Shown: positions 15,192 through 21,472 of the stretch, one piece after another | How positions within the stretch are numbered: the first letter of the stretch is position 1 | How the letters are laid out: every line of letters starts with the position of its first letter | Assembly: GCA_937890735.1 (NCBI GenBank) | Contig: CALACZ010000210.1 | Span: 1 to 21,629 of the forward strand | DNA from: an uncultured Bacillota bacterium | GTDB taxonomy: Bacteria > Bacillota > Clostridia > Oscillospirales > Oscillospiraceae | DNA length: 21,629 bases | Direction: 5' to 3' | Notes under the pieces: generated by a model | Databases searched by the model: none | Told to the model about the DNA's origin: nothing | What the model saw: only the letters and a program-made list of their open reading frames with translations | Made by a program: the position numbers and the translations under genes

Positions 15192-15695
15192 ATGTTTCGC
15201 ATTGGCGACTGGGTGATCTATGGGCACGAGGGCGTCTGCCGGGTGGAGGACATCGGGCATCCGTCCGTACCTGGGCTTGACCCCGCGCGGGAGTATTACT
15301 GCCTCAAGCCCTACTATCACGCCGGTGCGATCTACGCGCCGGTGGACGGGAAGATCGTCATGCGCCCCGTCATTTCGCGCAGCGCGCTGGACGATCTGCT
15401 GCCGCGGCTGCCGGAGCTGACGGTGCTGGACGACGTGCCGGAAAACGGGCGGCAGGCGGGCGAATATTACCGCGCGCTGCTGGCGGAGCATTCGTGCGAG
15501 CGGCTGCTGCGGCTGTGCAAAACGCTCTACGCCAAGCAGGCGTCGCTGACGCACGCGCGCCGCTCGGTCAGCGCCACCGACCTGCGCAGCTGGAAAACGG
15601 CGGAGGAAATGATCTACGGAGAGTTCGGCTTCGTGCTGGGCGTCCCGCCCGCGCAGGTGCGCGGAATGCTGGAAAAGCAGATCGGGGGACAATAA
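15192..15695 (+). CDS. CarD-family transcriptional regulator
   Basis: A 167-residue protein. The N-terminal RNA-polymerase-interacting (RID/Tudor-like) domain reads FRIGDWVIYGHEGVCRVEDIG with EYYCLKPYY (residues 2-50). It is followed by a linker and a helical C-terminal domain (about 95-165), where KTAEEMIYGEFGFVLGV matches the family end. CarD-like proteins bind the RNA polymerase beta subunit and the upstream edge of promoter bubbles to change open-complex stability. The start is the ATG at 15192 behind GGGGAGGG; frames reaching upstream cover the promoter. Clostridia often carry several CarD paralogues, so this need not be the essential mycobacterial-type copy. Confidence 0.88.
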   Translation: MFRIGDWVIYGHEGVCRVEDIGHPSVPGLDPAREYYCLKPYYHAGAIYAPVDGKIVMRPVISRSALDDLLPRLPELTVLDDVPENGRQAGEYYRALLAEHSCERLLRLCKTLYAKQASLTHARRSVSATDLRSWKTAEEMIYGEFGFVLGVPPAQVRGMLEKQIGGQ

Positions 15696-15699
15696 AAAG

Positions 15700-15735
15700 A
15701 AAAAACCGGGAGGGGAGCGCCCCACCCGGTTTTTT
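15700..15735. terminator. Bidirectional terminator between the CarD-like gene and htrA
   Basis: Stem of 11 bp (15700-15710 with 15725-15735), one A-A mismatch, then four G-C pairs around AGCG. On + it ends in TTTTTT; on minus it is followed by TTTTTTCTTTTT. It serves both convergent genes. Confidence 0.88.
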
Positions 15736-15755
15736 AATGGATCATTCAGTGACCG

Positions 15756-15785
15756 AAGCGCCCCGCCCGGGTGGGCGGGGCGCTT
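15756..15785. repeat. Strong GC hairpin beside the htrA stop
   Basis: 13-bp perfect stem (15756-15768 with 15773-15785) and a 4-base loop, three bases from the htrA stop. No U-tract follows on either strand, so it probably protects the htrA mRNA 3' end or aids the adjoining terminator. Confidence 0.55.
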
Positions 15786-15788
15786 GGT

Positions 15789-17126
15789 CTATTGCTGCGA
15801 TTGCAGCGCTTCGTCCATGAGGGTGATGTCTACGTCGGCGCTCTGACCGCTGCGGTAGATGGTGAGCGTGACGGTGTCACCGGCGGAGTAGCGGTTTTTG
15901 ACGGTGTTGAGCGCGTCCACGCTGCTCACAGCCGTGCCGTTGATGGCGGTGATGATGTCGCCCTTGCGCACGCCCGCTGCCCACGCGCCGCTGTCGGGGG
16001 AGACGTAGGTGACGTACACGCCCTCCGGCAGCCCGTAATACACCCGCGCGGCGGCGGGGAGCTGCTCGCCGGAGATGCCGATGGCGGGGCGTCCGGTGAC
16101 GTAGCCGTTCTGGATCAGCTCGTCAATGATGGGCTTTGCCGTGGAGATGGGGATGGCAAAGCCGAGCCCCTCCACCGTCGCCTGCGAATAATACGAGCTG
16201 AGCTTGACGGCGTTCACGCCCACGACCTGCCCGTAGCAGTTGATGAGCGGTCCGCCGGAGTTGCCGTTGTTGAGCGCAGCGTTCGTCTGGATAAGCGTCA
16301 TTTCGCGGTCATTGACCATGAGGTTGCGGTTGATGGCAGAGACGATGCCGTTGGTCATCGTGCCGCGCAGCTTCACGCCCAGCGGGTCGCCGATGGCGAC
16401 GACCGTATCGCCCACGCGCAGCGCGTCCGAATCGCCGAACTCCGCGGCGGTGAGCGGCTCGTCCGGCTCAATTTTCAAAACGGCGAGGTCGCTCGCCTCG
16501 TCGCTGCCGACGAGCGCGGCGGTGTAGGTCTGCTCATCCCACGTCATGGCGGTGATCTGCTGCGCCTGCGCGATGACGTGGCAGTTCGTGATGAGGTAGC
16601 CGTCCTCCGACATCACGATGCCCGTGCCCGTGCCGGAATCCGTGACGATGGACACGACGCTGGGGATCATTTTTTCGTAGATCTCCTGCAGGCTCAGCGC
16701 GTCTTCGTCGTCGGACGAGGCGGTCGGCGCGCCCGCGTGCCCCGCCTGGAGCGTCAGCTCCGTGTCGGAGTGCAGACCCGGCTGCGCGGCGCTCTGTGTT
16801 TTCGGCGTGGTGGATGTCTCCTCCGGCGTTTCCGCCTCGGTCGTCTGCGCGGGCTCGGACTCGGCGGTGTCATTGGCGCGCTCCTGCACACGCAGGGTCA
16901 CGCCGTCCGGCGTGCGCTCAAGCTGCACGGAATAATCCTGCACCCAGCGCCAGACGCCGATCGCCGCGGCGAGCGCCACGATGAGCACCGCCACCACCGC
17001 GATCCAGCCGCGGCTTTTGCGGCGGCGCGGCGGCGTGCGCATCGGCTCGGTATAATTCTGCCAGGGCGTTTGATTGACGGTATTGTCGTCGTAATATTCG
17101 TCCCGGCGGTCATTCGGATAATCCAT
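15789..17126 (-). CDS. HtrA/DegP-like membrane-anchored serine protease
   Basis: A 445-residue protein. A cytoplasmic, acidic then Arg-rich N-terminus (1-40) precedes one membrane segment (about 41-60), a Thr/Glu/Pro-rich extracellular linker (about 85-140), the trypsin-like domain (about 145-340) with catalytic H183 (NCHVI), D213 (ASDLAVLK) and S290 (NNGNSGGPL), and one PDZ domain (about 345-437; LPEGVYVTYV, GVRKGDIITAING). Such proteases degrade or refold damaged exported proteins. The gene follows a response regulator and histidine kinase on the same strand (108-base gap), as in the CssRS/HtrA systems of Gram-positives, so it may be their target. Its start region carries a tandem duplication (17116-17165). 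Confidence 0.93.
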   Translation of the reverse strand: MDYPNDRRDEYYDDNTVNQTPWQNYTEPMRTPPRRRKSRGWIAVVAVLIVALAAAIGVWRWVQDYSVQLERTPDGVTLRVQERANDTAESEPAQTTEAETPEETSTTPKTQSAAQPGLHSDTELTLQAGHAGAPTASSDDEDALSLQEIYEKMIPSVVSIVTDSGTGTGIVMSEDGYLITNCHVIAQAQQITAMTWDEQTYTAALVGSDEASDLAVLKIEPDEPLTAAEFGDSDALRVGDTVVAIGDPLGVKLRGTMTNGIVSAINRNLMVNDREMTLIQTNAALNNGNSGGPLINCYGQVVGVNAVKLSSYYSQATVEGLGFAIPISTAKPIIDELIQNGYVTGRPAIGISGEQLPAAARVYYGLPEGVYVTYVSPDSGAWAAGVRKGDIITAINGTAVSSVDALNTVKNRYSAGDTVTLTIYRSGQSADVDITLMDEALQSQQ

Positions 17127-17165
17127 AAAAATCCCCTCTCGGATAGTCCATAAGAATCCACTCTC
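17116..17165 (-). repeat. 25-bp imperfect tandem duplication over the htrA start
   Basis: Units 17116-17140 and 17141-17165 match at 22 of 25 bases. Each contains an ATG preceded by a purine-rich stretch. The inner ATG (17124-17126) begins HtrA. The outer one (17149-17151) is 25 bases upstream, out of frame, and opens a 13-codon ORF (MDYPRGDFYGLSE) whose TGA lies within the htrA coding sequence. The strong GAGAGGGG site belongs to the inner, real start. Confidence 0.8.
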
Positions 17166-17234
17166 AGAGTAGGCGATGATTCAATCGGCAAGAGTTCTCA
17201 GCGGATGATTGGATCAGCGGCTACTCAAAAAAGC

Positions 17235-18677
17235 TCAGCGCACCACGCTTAATGTAAAGCGGAACGTCGTCACGCCGTCGTGGCTTTCGGCGCGGATGTC
17301 CTCGCCGTGCGCGTCCAGAATGGTTTTTACGATGTAAAGCCCAAGACCCCAGCTCTCGCGGTCAGCCGAGCGGCTGCGGTCGGCTTTGTGGAATCGCTCA
17401 AAGAGCAGCGGCAGTTCGTCCGGCGGGATGGTCTTGCCCGTGTTCTGCACGCTCACCACCGCCTTGCCGCCCTCCTGCGCGAGCCGGATGCCGAGCATCC
17501 CGCCCTCGGGGCAGAATTTGATGGCGTTATCCACCAGATTATACACGACCTGCTGGATGCCGTCTCGGTCGGCGCGGGTGTACACCGCCCGGTCCGGCAG
17601 CGCAACGCTCACCTGCAAGTGGCGGCTGTTGATCTTCTGCTCAAACGAGATTAGCACGTCGCCGATGACCTCGGAGATGTCAAAGCGCGTCTTGCGCGAT
17701 TCCTCGATGCCCTTCGCCTGCAAACGCGACACGTCGAGCATACTGCGCACGAGCCGCGAGAGCCTGCGCACCTCCTGCTGGACGATCTGCATATAGTGCG
17801 TGTGCTGCTCGGGCGGGATCGTCCCGTCGAGCATTCCATCGATAAAGCCGCCGATGCTCGTCATCGGCGTTTTCAGCTCGTGCGACACGTTTGCCACGAA
17901 CTCGTCGCGCCGCCGCTCGTCACGCTGGATGCTCTCCGCCATGGTGTTGAACGCCGTCGCCAGCTCCCGGATCTCCTCCGGACTGTGCTCCGGCACGCGC
18001 ACGCGCGTTTCAAAATCGCCGTGCCCGAACTGCCGCGCCGCCTCGGCGACCTGCGCCAGCGGGCGCACCTGCGTGCGGGAGAGCAAACTCGCCGCCGCCA
18101 GCGCGATCACGATGGCGAGCGCGCCCGTCGCCAGAAACAGCGTGGAGCTGCGGCGCATAAAGGCATTGAGCTGCGTGGTCGGCGCGGAGACGATCACATA
18201 GCCGATCGTCTGCCCGCTGGACGCGGAGATGATCGGCACGCCCGCGAGGATGCGGCTGTCGGAATAGAGCGCCGAGAGCGCCTCGCCGCTGCCCGCGCTG
18301 CCGGTGACGCTGCCGTCTGCATCGATCTGCCGCAGCAGCGCCGCGTCCACGGTCTTTCCGATGTGGTCGCACGAAAACTGCTCGCACGAGCACAGGCGCA
18401 CCACGCCGTCGGGGTCGCAGATCAGCGCCTCGGCGTCACTCACGGACGAGACGAACGACAGCCCGATGCGAAAGTCCCAGTTGCTCTCCAGCTCGCCCGT
18501 GGTGTTGTACGCGCGGGCAAAGGCGGCTGCCGCCTGCGCGTCATGGTAGAGCGTCTGCTGATTTTCCGTCTCCACGGTGTCGAGCATCCAGAAGCGGTAG
18601 GCAACGCCCGTCACGAGCATACAGAGCAGCAGCAGCGCCGCGATCAGCACGAACTGCCTGCGAAACATGGTGTTCAT
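17235..18677 (-). CDS. Sensor histidine kinase
   Basis: A 480-residue protein. TM1 is at about 9-28, an extracellular sensor domain at about 30-177, TM2 at about 178-200, a HAMP linker at about 200-255 (RPLAQVAEAARQFGHGDFETRV), HisKA with phospho-acceptor H266 (VANVSHELKTPMTSI), and HATPase_c with the N box around N380/N384 (YNLVDNAIKF) and GLGLYIV at 444-450. The sensor domain has a cysteine/histidine group (C87, C96, C98, C103, H105), unusual for an extracellular domain and suggesting a disulfide or metal site. Its ATG overlaps the response-regulator stop (ATGA), so translation is coupled. Signal unknown; the neighbouring HtrA suggests envelope stress. Confidence 0.93.
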   Translation of the reverse strand: MNTMFRRQFVLIAALLLLCMLVTGVAYRFWMLDTVETENQQTLYHDAQAAAAFARAYNTTGELESNWDFRIGLSFVSSVSDAEALICDPDGVVRLCSCEQFSCDHIGKTVDAALLRQIDADGSVTGSAGSGEALSALYSDSRILAGVPIISASSGQTIGYVIVSAPTTQLNAFMRRSSTLFLATGALAIVIALAAASLLSRTQVRPLAQVAEAARQFGHGDFETRVRVPEHSPEEIRELATAFNTMAESIQRDERRRDEFVANVSHELKTPMTSIGGFIDGMLDGTIPPEQHTHYMQIVQQEVRRLSRLVRSMLDVSRLQAKGIEESRKTRFDISEVIGDVLISFEQKINSRHLQVSVALPDRAVYTRADRDGIQQVVYNLVDNAIKFCPEGGMLGIRLAQEGGKAVVSVQNTGKTIPPDELPLLFERFHKADRSRSADRESWGLGLYIVKTILDAHGEDIRAESHDGVTTFRFTLSVVR

Positions 18678-19366
18678 CCCGGCAGGACCTCGAATTTATA
18701 GCCCACGCCCCACACCGTCTTGAGCGACCACTTGTCGGACACGCCCTCGAGCTTTTCGCGCAGGCGCTTGATGTGCACGTCCACGGTGCGGCTGTCGCCG
18801 AAATAGTCAAAGCCCCACACCTCGTCCAGCAGCTGGTTGCGCGTATACACGCGGTTGGGGGTCGATGCAAGATGAAACAGAAGCTCCATCTCCTTGGGCG
18901 GCGTTTCCACGCGCTTGCCGTCCACGATCAGCTCGAACGCGTCGAGGTCGATGATGAGCTTGTCGAACACCAGCCGGCGCTTGCTGCCCTTGCCCTCATC
19001 CTTGGACGTGCGGCGCAGCACCGCCTCGATACGCGCGAGAACCTCTTTCATGTCAAAGGGTTTCGTGATGTAATCGTCCGCGCCCTGGTGCAGTCCCGTG
19101 ACCTTATCCTGCGTCTCGCCCTTGGCGGTGAGCATGATGACGGGCACAGCGCTCTCCTGCCGGATGGTGCGCAGCACGCTCCAGCCGTCCAGCACGGGCA
19201 GCATGATGTCAAGCAGGATGAGGTCGGGCTTCACCGCGCGGAACTGCGCGATGCCCTTGCCGCCGTCGTTTGCCAGCGCGACGGTGTAGCCCTCCTTCGT
19301 TAAATACAGCTGTAAAAGGTCGGCAATGTTGGGATCGTCCTCGACGACCAGAATGGTTTTTGCCAT
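18674..19366 (-). CDS. OmpR/PhoB-family response regulator
   Basis: A 230-residue protein. The receiver domain (about 1-118) has the acidic pocket EDD at 9-11, phospho-acceptor D53 (LILLDIMLPVLDG), the TAKGE loop and the KPF lysine. A winged-helix output domain follows (about 130-228; ELLFHLASTPNRVYTRNQLLDEVWG, then SRTVDVHIKRLREKL). It is the first gene of the apparent RR-kinase-htrA operon. The start ATG has GGAGG a little far upstream (about 11 bases), with a GAGAG stretch between. Closest in plan to the YycF/CssR/PhoP class; the specific target is not deducible. Confidence 0.95.
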   Translation of the reverse strand: MAKTILVVEDDPNIADLLQLYLTKEGYTVALANDGGKGIAQFRAVKPDLILLDIMLPVLDGWSVLRTIRQESAVPVIMLTAKGETQDKVTGLHQGADDYITKPFDMKEVLARIEAVLRRTSKDEGKGSKRRLVFDKLIIDLDAFELIVDGKRVETPPKEMELLFHLASTPNRVYTRNQLLDEVWGFDYFGDSRTVDVHIKRLREKLEGVSDKWSLKTVWGVGYKFEVLPG

Positions 19367-19407
19367 TTTTCTCTCTCCCTCCGGCGGTTTTTCTCTAGTT
19401 TCTACTT

Positions 19408-19438
19408 ATTATACCCCACCGTGGGGCGTTTGCGTGAA
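19408..19438 (-). promoter_or_regulatory. Probable promoter of the two-component operon with dyad in the spacer
   Basis: -10 TATAAT (19408-19413) and a possible -35 TTCACG (19433-19438) at a long 19-base spacing. Just upstream of the -10 is a 13-base perfect dyad, CCCCAC-C-GTGGGG (19414-19426), an attractive operator position. The -35 is weak, so the promoter may need an activator. Confidence 0.5.
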
Positions 19439-19445
19439 TATTCTG

Positions 19446-19847
19446 TTAAATCATCCGGCAGGAATCCGCCTGCGGGGTAAATCGCAGCACCGTCCCGTCC
19501 GTCCAGCCGTCGCCGCCCTCGACCCAGACCGCCGCGTCCCGTGCCAGCGCAAAGCGCACCTGCGCGTCCCCGGCGCAAAGAATGTACCCGCCCGCGCGCA
19601 CGGTGAGCACGCCCTCGCCGTCTGAAAACGTGACCGTGCGGCAGTACTGCCCCATGGCGTTATACAGCGTGGCGCTCGCCGCGCCGTCGCACCGCACGAC
19701 GATGCGGTACACATACGCCCCGTCCGCCGCAAGCTCCGCCCCGCGCACGAGCCCCGGCATCACAAGCGCCCGCAGCACGAGCGATAAAACAACGCAGAAA
19801 ATCGCCGCCATCGGCGTAAGCGGCAGCCTCTTTCGTACCCGGATCAT
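19446..19847 (-). CDS. Small membrane-anchored or secreted protein of unknown function
   Basis: A 133-residue protein with a basic N-terminus (MIRVRKR), one hydrophobic segment (about 13-33) and an extracellular part rich in beta-prone stretches (AYVYRIVVRCDGAASATLYN, TVTFSDGEGVLTVRAGGYILCAGD, AVWVEGGDGWTDGTVLRFTP). I do not recognise the family. Three cysteines lie outside the membrane segment and could form a disulfide. A GGGAGGG site precedes the ATG. It ends 79 bases before the response-regulator start, which has its own -10, so it is a neighbour rather than a sure member of that operon. Being real is supported by the ribosome site, upstream TATAAT, and a signal-anchor followed by a sensible soluble domain. 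Confidence 0.65.
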   Translation of the reverse strand: MIRVRKRLPLTPMAAIFCVVLSLVLRALVMPGLVRGAELAADGAYVYRIVVRCDGAASATLYNAMGQYCRTVTFSDGEGVLTVRAGGYILCAGDAQVRFALARDAAVWVEGGDGWTDGTVLRFTPQADSCRMI

Positions 19848-19867
19848 AAACCATCCCTCCCGAAAAT

Positions 19868-19873
19868 ATTATA
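19868..19873 (-). promoter_or_regulatory. Probable -10 element of the small membrane-protein gene
   Basis: Perfect TATAAT on the minus strand, 20 bases upstream of the ATG. No convincing -35 at the usual distance, and the leader would be short. Confidence 0.4.
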
Positions 19874-19918
19874 GTAGGAGGAACGCGCGAGAAAGGGCGA
19901 AACGCCGTCCTTTGTCAT

Positions 19919-19954
19919 GACACAGGGGAAGGCGCAGAGCCCCGCCCCTGTGTC
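19919..19954. repeat. Hairpin with 10-bp arms
   Basis: GACACAGGGG (19919-19928) and CCCCTGTGTC (19945-19954) around a 16-base loop. It lies between galM and the small membrane-protein gene; no assigned role. Confidence 0.5.
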
Positions 19955-19973
19955 GCGACTAAAAATGCCGGCA

Positions 19974-20009
19974 TATAAAAAGCGGGAGGAGCTTTCGCTC
20001 CTCCCGCTT
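19974..20009 (-). terminator. Intrinsic terminator after galM
   Basis: 13-bp perfect stem (19980-19992 with 19997-20009), 4-base loop, then TTTTTAT on the minus strand. It starts 5 bases past the galM stop. Confidence 0.88.
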
Positions 20010-20014
20010 AGCTT

Positions 20015-20971
20015 TCAAAACTCCAGCCGGATAAAATGCTCCGCCGTTGTATTCGCCGGCAGGTATGGCTTCTTAAACGCCGGGACATTCACGGCGTTCG
20101 GCGCGAACTGCGGCTCGAGCGCCACGCCCTCGTGGGCGTGATACTGCCGCGTCTTGCCCGCGACGTTCAGGTCCGCCGCGCCGGAATAGAGCTGGATGCA
20201 CGGCATATCCGTATACATCTCCAGCTTCAGACCCGTATGCGCGCCCTCGAGCGTCGCCGCGTGCTGCCCGCGCAGGACAAAGTTGATGTCATACTCCTCG
20301 CCCGGCGTGCGCGAGACGGGCCGCGGCGCGGTGAAGTCAAACGCCGTCCCCGCGACGGGCAGGACCGTGCCCAGCGGGATCAGCTCCGCGTCCACGGGCG
20401 TATACGCGTCGGCGTAGATGGTCAGGCGGTTCGACACCGCGTTTCCGACCTCGCCGTCCATGTTGAAGTAGATGTGGCTCGTCGGCGCCCAGACGGTATC
20501 GCGGTCGCTGCGGGCGGAAAATTCGATGTGCAGCGTGCGCCCCGTGACGCGGTAGGTCACGCTGTGCGCGAGCGTGCCGGGGTAGCCGTCCTCGCCGTCG
20601 GGCGAGACGGCGCTCATGCGTACGCCGTCCGTCAGCTCCTCCACGCGGTAAAACACGCGGTGGAAGCCGCCCGTGCCGCCGTGCAGATGGTTCTCGCCCT
20701 CATTTTTCGTCAGGTGGTATACCGTGCCGTTTAAGACAAATTCGCTGCGCGCGATGCGGTTTGCCGTGCGCCCGACATTGGCGCAGATATAGCCGGGATT
20801 GACGTTGTAGTCCTCACCGCGCGGAAAGCCGAGCACGACGTCCACGCCGTCTACGACCAGACTCTGAAGCGTTGCGCCGAAATCCAGAACGCTCGCGCGC
20901 AGCGCGTCATTTCCGAACGTGTATCTCGTGACGGCGCGCCCCGCCACCGCACCAAAAACTTCTTTCTGCAT
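20015..20971 (-). CDS. galM: Aldose 1-epimerase (galactose mutarotase)
   Basis: A 318-residue protein. Family motifs: LDFGATLQSLVV, GFPRGEDY, NVGRTANRIA, NHLHGGTGGFHRVFY (catalytic His), PDGEDGYPG, a second catalytic His in SHIYFN, and the catalytic Glu in GVALEPQFAPNAVN. It interconverts alpha and beta anomers of galactose/glucose for the Leloir pathway. No galK, galT or galE is nearby. AGGAGG (20977-20982) precedes two adjacent ATGs; the second (20969-20971) has the better spacing of 5 bases. A frame reaching back to 21088 covers the promoter and is not family sequence. Confidence 0.92.
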   Translation of the reverse strand: MQKEVFGAVAGRAVTRYTFGNDALRASVLDFGATLQSLVVDGVDVVLGFPRGEDYNVNPGYICANVGRTANRIARSEFVLNGTVYHLTKNEGENHLHGGTGGFHRVFYRVEELTDGVRMSAVSPDGEDGYPGTLAHSVTYRVTGRTLHIEFSARSDRDTVWAPTSHIYFNMDGEVGNAVSNRLTIYADAYTPVDAELIPLGTVLPVAGTAFDFTAPRPVSRTPGEEYDINFVLRGQHAATLEGAHTGLKLEMYTDMPCIQLYSGAADLNVAGKTRQYHAHEGVALEPQFAPNAVNVPAFKKPYLPANTTAEHFIRLEF

Positions 20972-21011
20972 CATAACCTCCTGAAAAACCGGGCAAGCCC
21001 GTGGTAAGATC

Positions 21012-21040
21012 AGTATAGCACCCGCGCAGAAAAATGTCCA
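21012..21040 (-). promoter_or_regulatory. Sigma-A type promoter of galM
   Basis: -35 TGGACA (21035-21040), 17-base spacer, -10 TATACT (21012-21017) with an upstream TGC. Well placed, about 40 bases before the start codon. Confidence 0.82.
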
Positions 21041-21089
21041 TCCTGCACCGCGCAAAACCCCTCGGATCTGCGCAGCGGAGAATTTCATA

Positions 21090-21108
21090 GGCGGGATTTA
21101 TTCCCGCC
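21090..21108. repeat. Small hairpin upstream of the galM promoter
   Basis: 7-bp arms GGCGGGA/TCCCGCC around a 5-base loop. No U-tract; role unknown. It lies on the chromosomal side of the proposed mobile-element junction. Confidence 0.45.
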
Positions 21109-21128
21109 GTTAAATGATAAAAATGGAG

Positions 21129-21170
21129 CCAAAAAGAAATGCCATCCGAATGGATGGCATTTCTTTTTGG
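21129..21170. terminator. 19-bp perfect hairpin, bidirectional terminator-like
   Basis: Arms 21129-21147 and 21152-21170 are perfectly complementary, with a GAAT loop. The outer part is an A-tract/T-tract, so it can end transcripts on either strand. It marks where the sequence changes from GC-rich chromosomal style to AT-richer accessory style. Confidence 0.7.
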
Positions 21171-21472
21171 TGCGAGTGGTGATACAGAACTTTTTGAAAA
21201 AGTCAGTAATATCAACGGTTTTCAAGGCGGACGAGTAGCAAATAACTTGTATATATCCCCTTTTCGGGCGACTGTTTTTCAGACAGCCGCCCTTTTTCTA
21301 TACCCAAATTCAAGTGTTGTGATTAGGGTGGAAAATCTGCGTTTTCATTCGCTGTGGCTTGCGTTCCGAACAGGGCGTGGGTGTTTTCCCATGTGGGAGG
21401 TAGCGGAGGCGTACAGGCAGACAAACCGCCCAAAATCAACACTTTTCATTTTCACAGGAAGGAGGTGCGAAG
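21171..21472. mobile_element. Probable outer non-coding region of an integrative conjugative element
   Basis: About 300 bases with no supportable gene, AT-richer than the rest. It holds a 15-base palindrome ACTTTTTGAAAAAGT (21189-21203), the terminator at 21266-21297, and a leader ending in AGGAAGGAGGTG before the HTH gene. The HTH gene type is common in clostridial conjugative elements, which is the main basis for this call. No integrase, direct repeat or att site can be proven here, and the true edge could be anywhere from about 21110 to 21265. Confidence 0.45.
21266..21297 (+). terminator. Intrinsic terminator in the accessory region
   Basis: GGGCG/CGCCC outer stem and CTGT/ACAG inner stem separated by one mismatch, then TTTTT. 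It has no complete + strand gene before it in this window, which suggests that an upstream gene was lost or that it insulates the element. Confidence 0.7.

Noticed and set aside
15771..17153. 460-residue open frame on + opposite htrA
   Set aside because: Antisense of a gene with a complete catalytic triad and PDZ domain; Arg/Gly/Asp-rich translation only.
20972..21088. 39-residue N-terminal extension of GalM
   Set aside because: It contains the promoter and ribosome site of galM and has no similarity to aldose epimerases.
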